DNA of 64,000 nt, taken from positions 1 through 64,000 of the forward strand of contig JAJKFJ010021078.1 in assembly GCA_027382625.1 (NCBI GenBank), in the 5' to 3' direction. The translations under genes and the position numbers were made by a program. Positions 59,015 to 64,000 of the stretch are shown here, piece by piece. The stretch comes from Tetmemena sp. SeJ-2015. Its lineage: Eukaryota; Ciliophora; Spirotrichea; Sporadotrichida; Oxytrichidae. The notes beneath the pieces are model-generated. The model saw only the letters and a program-made list of their open reading frames with translations. It made no database searches and had not been told where the DNA came from. How positions within the stretch are numbered: the stretch's first letter is position 1; each line of letters starts with the position of its first letter.

Positions 59015-62000
59015 ATGAAAAAGGAATCCAGGATCTATTAGCAGAAGTCTTTGGACTTGAGCAAAGAGGGTAGTTCAACTACTTCTATATCCTACTTAAA
59101 TCCCTACCCACTTACTCAAAAGCTGAAGTACATGATCTTAAGTGCTGAAGAACGAAGCAAACTCTACAAAGACTACACAAAACTAAATTAAACTCTTTTT
59201 TATTAACCGTTTAAGGTTGTGAGATTGCCAGCGCCTGAATATGAAAAAAGTCAGACGAGCTGAAATGAAGATGGATAGTTAAATGTTGTAGAATTCGTTT
59301 CACATAAAATAAACAAGCAAAGTGCAAAGAACAACCAACTGCTTTTTAATCATGTGCTCAAGCAGGTGTAAAACTCAAACTCTTTTAATGCAGATCAGAA
59401 TGAATACAGCCAAACCAGGAAATTGAGTCTAGAGAGGACAAATATTCTTAATAAAGGAGAGGGAGGCAGAAACGCTTCCAATCATACATTCTTTAGTGGA
59501 TCAATTATAATTATTTCCTTTTTTAAATTATATGTATAAAGTGGGTCTGTAAACTATCATTATAATTTTAGTTATTTAAACCAGAGTAATGATGTCATAT
59601 TACATAAAAAGAACGCGATGAATTTGACATTTGCATTAAGCACTAAATTCAATTCGAAACTACTTAAAATGTAATTCATATTATGTGAATTTTTAAAACC
59701 CAATTCCAAGATAGGAACTTCTTAAAAAGGATTTACTTAATTCTCATTCGGCCAGCAAACTGACTTCGAGTAGCAAAGAGACAAATATCTTATCAAATTA
59801 AATGCTATTCTAATTTTACTTTCATCTTTATATTTATCTTGAAGCTTACTTTTAATAGGAGAGAGCCTTGTTCCCCAAAGATGAACTACAAAAATACTCC
59901 GTTATATTTTTAATGATATTTTAATTTTATGCCTCACTTGGACAGGATCTCAGATGACTATCTTTAAAAACTAGATTAAAAGAACTAGAATATTAATGCT
60001 GCTAACTAGAATCCATCCAAGAATTAAATCTAATTTTAATTATTTTTATCTTTATAGAAATGTTAATTATTATTATTATCTTAAAATGATTTAGTCTATA
60101 GCATATTTATGAATGGGTTGATTGAGAGAAAGCAGAGTATTGTGATTAAAAAGAAAAATACTGCCGTTAATCAGGATCTATCAGAGCAAGCGTATGTTGG
60201 CTTCCACACAGCTCAATCTAAATTGAACCTAGTACAAACTGGAGTAGTAGGCTCATTGCTTAATTTACAAAGTCCTTTCTCCGATAATCAGTAGAGCTTG
60301 GTAAAGTTACAGAATAGCAGTGCCCAAAATCATTAACCGTCAAAATCAGTTATTCAAAGGAGCAAACACCACTTGCTTACTAATCTCAAACACATAAATG
60401 TTGACTCTAGCTTCACTTCCACAGTCAAACTCCCACCTGCAAATTTGGATCCACTAAATGAGGAAAATAGTAATCAACCTCAAACCAAACAGAGTCTCTA
60501 TGACGAAACTAAAGTTAAAAACATAATTAGTAGTAAATGCAAATGAATTCATTTTAAAGTGAAGATAGTAAGACTAGAAGACGTGGATTCCTTGAAGTAA
60601 AATTAAAAAAAGCTCTTGACTCAGTTAAAGATAGGCTACTCTAGTAGGAACAACTCACAAACAGTTTCTTAGTTTGGCAACTACCTTTAAAACATAAGTT
60701 AGAGACACACAAAGCCTCAAACAATAAGCCAGATTCAGACTGAAGGCTAGTAAAGCCAGACTAGCACAGCTCACCACCAAAGCGCTTAGAATGAAAGGTC
60801 ACTTGTTAATCCAAGCTAGATTTATATTCAGCACTCTCAAGACTCAAGAAAGAAGAAGACAAAGTCCATCCTTCCAAATGTTTTCATTTGCACTTTTAAT
60901 ATTGACTATTCTAGGAATTTAATTGAGAGCGATATGAGTGTCGCAAATCCTTTAAAGCTTTTGAACAAGACGTTTGATCGTTCTTAGTTGCAGAGAAACT
61001 TCAGAAATAAAAACCTAACTGCTCATGAAATAACTTAGCTTCTTAATGGAACAAAGTCTAAATTAAAGAGCTCTTCTCCTCCAGAGCTTAAGATCCATAA
61101 AGTGAATCATGAAGCTTACAATTATAATGATATTTATAGTAGCAATTAATTTTTGCTCTATTTGAAATTAAATCTATAGAACCTGAGCTTTGTAAATGAG
61201 TTGTAGAGTGCGAGAAAAGTAGTAAAAATGGGGGACTACTCATTAAGCAAGTTGAAAACTGACAGAATTAACACTAAAGACTAAAGAGTATATGAAAGCT
61301 TTATTCAAAATTAAAATTCCAATTCTCACCTGCCTGCTCTAAGTTTGAGGAAGATTGAAACTAGAGGTTATCGATAATCTTAAGGGTAAAATTATAAATA
61401 AAAAATAACCTTTAATTAAGTGCGATATAAATTTCAATAGTTAAACTTCGCATATTATTTTAAAATGCTAAAGATTCTACCTCTAAGATGCAGGAAGCGT
61501 CTACTTCTCCCTTGAATCTGACTCCAAATGATAGCTAATCAATTCTAAAGACTGCAAGACTAAATTAACTGCTATTGGCTGAAGAGGACAGAGAAGATTA
61601 AAAACTTACTCTCTACCCCAATCCTGCAAATCACTCACGGCAGGTCATAAAGATTGAGAAAAATAATCACAAATCTAAAGGTAAGAACTAAGATTTTATA
61701 TTTCAAATATACCTTAGCATTTATTGAGATCCATAGTAATCAGAAGTATTTGATAAGAGTAACTTGATGAAGCTCTTGCCTGATCTTAAAATCTAAAGGA
61801 AATCCAAGGAACAGAAACAGCAGTCTTTTTTAAACCAGTAGAGTTCAAGATCTCTGGATGCTTTATTTATTTAAATGAGTGGCAAGAATCTCAAAGATCA
61901 CTCAGTCTCAAGATATTTGATAAAGAAAAGTATACCACTAAATTTACCTTATTTTCATTTAAAAACACTGCTTTACTATTTTCAATATAATAAGGAGGAT

Positions 62001-62033
62001 TGTAAGATTAGATCACTACAAAAATATAGTTGA
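59015..62033 (+). CDS. Large low-complexity protein
   Basis: Plus-strand gene of about 850 codons, ATG 59015 (MKKESRIYQQKSLDLSKEGS) to TGA 62031. It is Ser/Gln/Asn/Lys-rich throughout. Readable blocks: YMILSAEERSKLYKDYTKL, FNHVLKQVQNSNSFNADQNE, IVIKKKNTAVNQDLSEQAYV, VVGSLLNLQSPFSDNQQSLV. A long insert-free frame runs at 60559-61518 with NRNNSQTVSQFGNY-type Gln-rich tracts, SVANPLKLLNKTFDRSQLQR and TAHEITQLLNGTKSKLK, followed by SEVFDKSNLMKLLPDLK. AT-rich inserts at about 59515-59740, 59800-59945 and 60010-60105 break the first third. A GTAAGAACTAAG donor at 61681 begins a probable intron. No domain recognised; likely disordered scaffold. Confidence 0.5.
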
Positions 62034-62104
62034 TTAAAAGTACAAATGAAAGAATGAAAAGAAGTTTAAGCCATAAATTTAATTATAATACGATTAAAAT
62101 CAAA

Positions 62105-64000
62105 ATGCTCTCTAAATTTGTAAAGCAGTCCAATGCTTTTAGGAACTCTTAAAAAGTAATTTCTTTCCTCTAATCTTATACACCTAATAGAGATTGTCAC
62201 AACTTCCGATAAGCAATCAACAGAGAAGTTTTCACAAGTTGAACTCTCTTTCTAAACCTAATAGTTTGTAAAATCTAAGAATGATGCAAAGCTTTCCACA
62301 AAGTGCAGCTCTAGAAACTTTCATCAAGTCTTAACCAAATCTAAATACCTATCAAAAACTTCATTATCTTCCTTTCATCATTATTATTTTAACTTATGCT
62401 GTTAAATAAGTCTAACTAACTCACTAACTTATCAAGTTAAGTATTCAGTACGATTGCACTTTTCAAAATAAATGTGTTCATTTATGATGATTGATTAAAA
62501 TATTTTCACTTAACTAGGAGAAAGGATTAAGTTTGGAGGATGCAGCCAGCCTATAAAAGCTTCAAATTAATTTTGAAAACGATCCATCTAACTTAAGAGC
62601 AGCCTACGATTTGTTCAGAGTAAGTTCAAATAATAGCTTACCACACACGCTTATTTATGAAATGTTTGATTTTAGGAATTCAATAAGCACGGGATGTATG
62701 CTTCAGTCTTAAGATTATACATCAAGCATCAACTCGCATCTGAAAGTCCAAGAAAGGAGTACGCTGATAGAGTACGACTGTAGTTTGAATTCGCAAGAGA
62801 TAACATTTCTCCAAGTGCATTGGGTTCTATTTCTGACATGTCTGCAGACTCTAAATTCGGCAAAGAAAATTCCAAGAATGCCTACATCTGTAAGAATCAA
62901 CTTCATATGTTGATAATATTTTAGCCCTCATGATCGATTTCGTGTTCAACTTGTTCTTTATCTTAGTTTTCGCCTACATTTTCCTCAGCTTGATCAAAAA
63001 TTTCGATAGCAAGTCATTCAAAATTAATTTTCATGTACTCATCTAAGAATTTAGAAAAATCTAATTGCTTGAGAACTACAAATTTGATATAAAAAAGGCA
63101 AAAGACATCTCTTAGAGACTTGATGATGTTAAAGGAGTGGATGAAATCAAAGAGGAAATTGAAAACCTTATCAAGATTATATTATTGCTTAGATGATCAA
63201 AGAGCCAGAAAAATACACTCAAAGAGGAGCCAAGCTTCATAAGGGTGTGTTGCTATATGGAAGACCTGGAACTGGAAAAACTCTCCTGGCTAGAGCTATT
63301 GCAGGTGAATCAGGTACCTCTTTCATGTACTGCACAGGCTCTCATTTTGATGAGATGTTCGTCGGAGTTGGCGCAAAGAGAGTCAGAGAACTCTTCTAGG
63401 AAGCTAAAAATCACAAGCCCTGCATCATCTTCATAGATGAAATAGATACCCTGCTTGCTAAGAGCAGAAGATTCAACTCAGAGCACAGCAGCAGTAGAGC
63501 CACAATCAATTAGCTACTTGCAGAGATGGATGGCTTCGAAAAGAATGATTAGATCCTTGTAATAGGAGCAACAAATCACGAGGACATTTTAGATCCAGCA
63601 GCTGTGAGACCTGGTAGATTTGACAAGAAAATTCATGTGCCCCTCCCAGATATAAATGGCAGAGAGTCTATCTTCGATCTATATCTTAATAAGATAGCAA
63701 AGGGAACAGATGTAGAAGCCAAGAAGCTTGCAAAGATGACTCCAGGCTTCTCAGGTGCTGAAATAGAGAACTTAGTTAACACTGCAATTACTGAGGCTGT
63801 TCATAGATATAAAGAGATGGCAGACATGTCAGATTTTGAACTTGCCAGAGATAGGATTATGATGGGAATAGAAAGGAGAAAGCTTTAGATTACTGATAAG
63901 GAAAGACTCTAAGTAGCAATTCATGAAAGTGGTCATGCTATTACTGGTTACTTCACTCAAGGAGCCATGAAACTTTACAAAGCCACAATTGTTGCAAGAG
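62105..64000 (+). CDS. Mitochondrial i-AAA protease (YME1/FtsH-like), partial
   Basis: Plus-strand gene running off the window end. ATG 62105 opens [17 protein letters not shown], a plausible mitochondrial presequence. A helical N-terminal domain ([40 protein letters not shown]) and a transmembrane helix ([20 protein letters not shown]) precede the AAA domain. That domain has [18 protein letters not shown], Walker [20 protein letters not shown] pore region, Walker [10 protein letters not shown], sensor-1 VIGATNHED and RPGRFDK arginine fingers. The zinc-protease motif HESGH (HExxH) lies near 63925. The family forms hexamers in the inner mitochondrial membrane and degrades misfolded or regulated proteins. 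A GTAAGT...TTTTAG intron (62620-62675, approximately) and a 17-bp IES at 63174 are resolved; the C-terminus is missing. Confidence 0.93.
63174..63194 (+). other. IES, 17 bp, pointer AGAT
   Basis: Repeats AGAT at 63174-63177 and 63191-63194. Removal joins EEIENLIK to [18 protein letters not shown], removing a TGA in the AAA domain. Confidence 0.85.

Overview
The window looks like germline (micronuclear) DNA of a spirotrichous ciliate of the Oxytricha/Stylonychia type. Three things seen in the sequence support this. First, reading frames of recognisable proteins run through many TAA and TAG codons and end only at TGA, which is ciliate nuclear code 6 (TAA/TAG = Gln). Second, conserved proteins are interrupted by short AT-rich inserts that lack GT...AG ends but are flanked by 3-13 bp direct repeats. 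Removing the insert plus one repeat copy restores the conserved protein, as expected for internal eliminated sequences (IESs) between macronuclear-destined segments (MDSs) with pointer repeats. Third, at least three genes are scrambled: their segments are permuted or inverted and share exact pointer repeats. No C4A4/G4T4 telomere repeats, rRNA, tRNA or CRISPR arrays were recognised. Many other frames shift by 1-2 nt without a pointer, which I read mainly as assembly indels.

Layout: 1-400 is anomalously GC-rich, low-complexity sequence. 400-3400 holds fragments of unidentified coding sequence and a 568-bp palindromic element. 3.4-5.8 kb (-) carries an unidentified protein and a COMM-domain protein. 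6.1-7.9 kb (+) has low-complexity proteins. 8.1-10.5 kb (-) is a coiled-coil protein. 10.6-13.7 kb (-) is a scrambled UBE3A-like AZUL+HECT ubiquitin ligase. 14.1-19.0 kb (-) has Gln-rich proteins. 19.1-20.1 kb holds a small gene and a decayed copy of it. 20.7-23.5 kb has a small Q-rich gene and an importin-alpha-like gene. 24.0-27.7 kb (+) is a large unidentified protein.

27.7-33.5 kb is a scrambled gene for a leucine-rich-repeat/EF-hand-like protein. Its 5' half is on the minus strand and its 3' half is inverted on the plus strand; an exact 12-bp repeat marks the junction, which falls inside an intron. 33.6-40.3 kb has four unidentified genes. 40.5-43.0 kb (+) is a calcium-dependent-kinase-like gene whose HRD motif is degenerate. 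Then come a BAP31-like membrane protein, a beta-propeller-like protein, and RPA1 (46.0-48.8 kb). Importin beta (49.0-52.2 kb) has its last segment inverted and moved to the 5' side. An AGC kinase (52.3-53.8 kb) has six IESs. 53.7-62.0 kb holds coiled-coil proteins, a second kinase and a long low-complexity protein. The window ends inside a mitochondrial i-AAA (YME1/FtsH-like) protease.

The genes are mostly housekeeping and functionally unrelated. They share a locus because each is probably destined for its own gene-sized macronuclear chromosome. The shared biology is the DNA rearrangement architecture, not a metabolic pathway.
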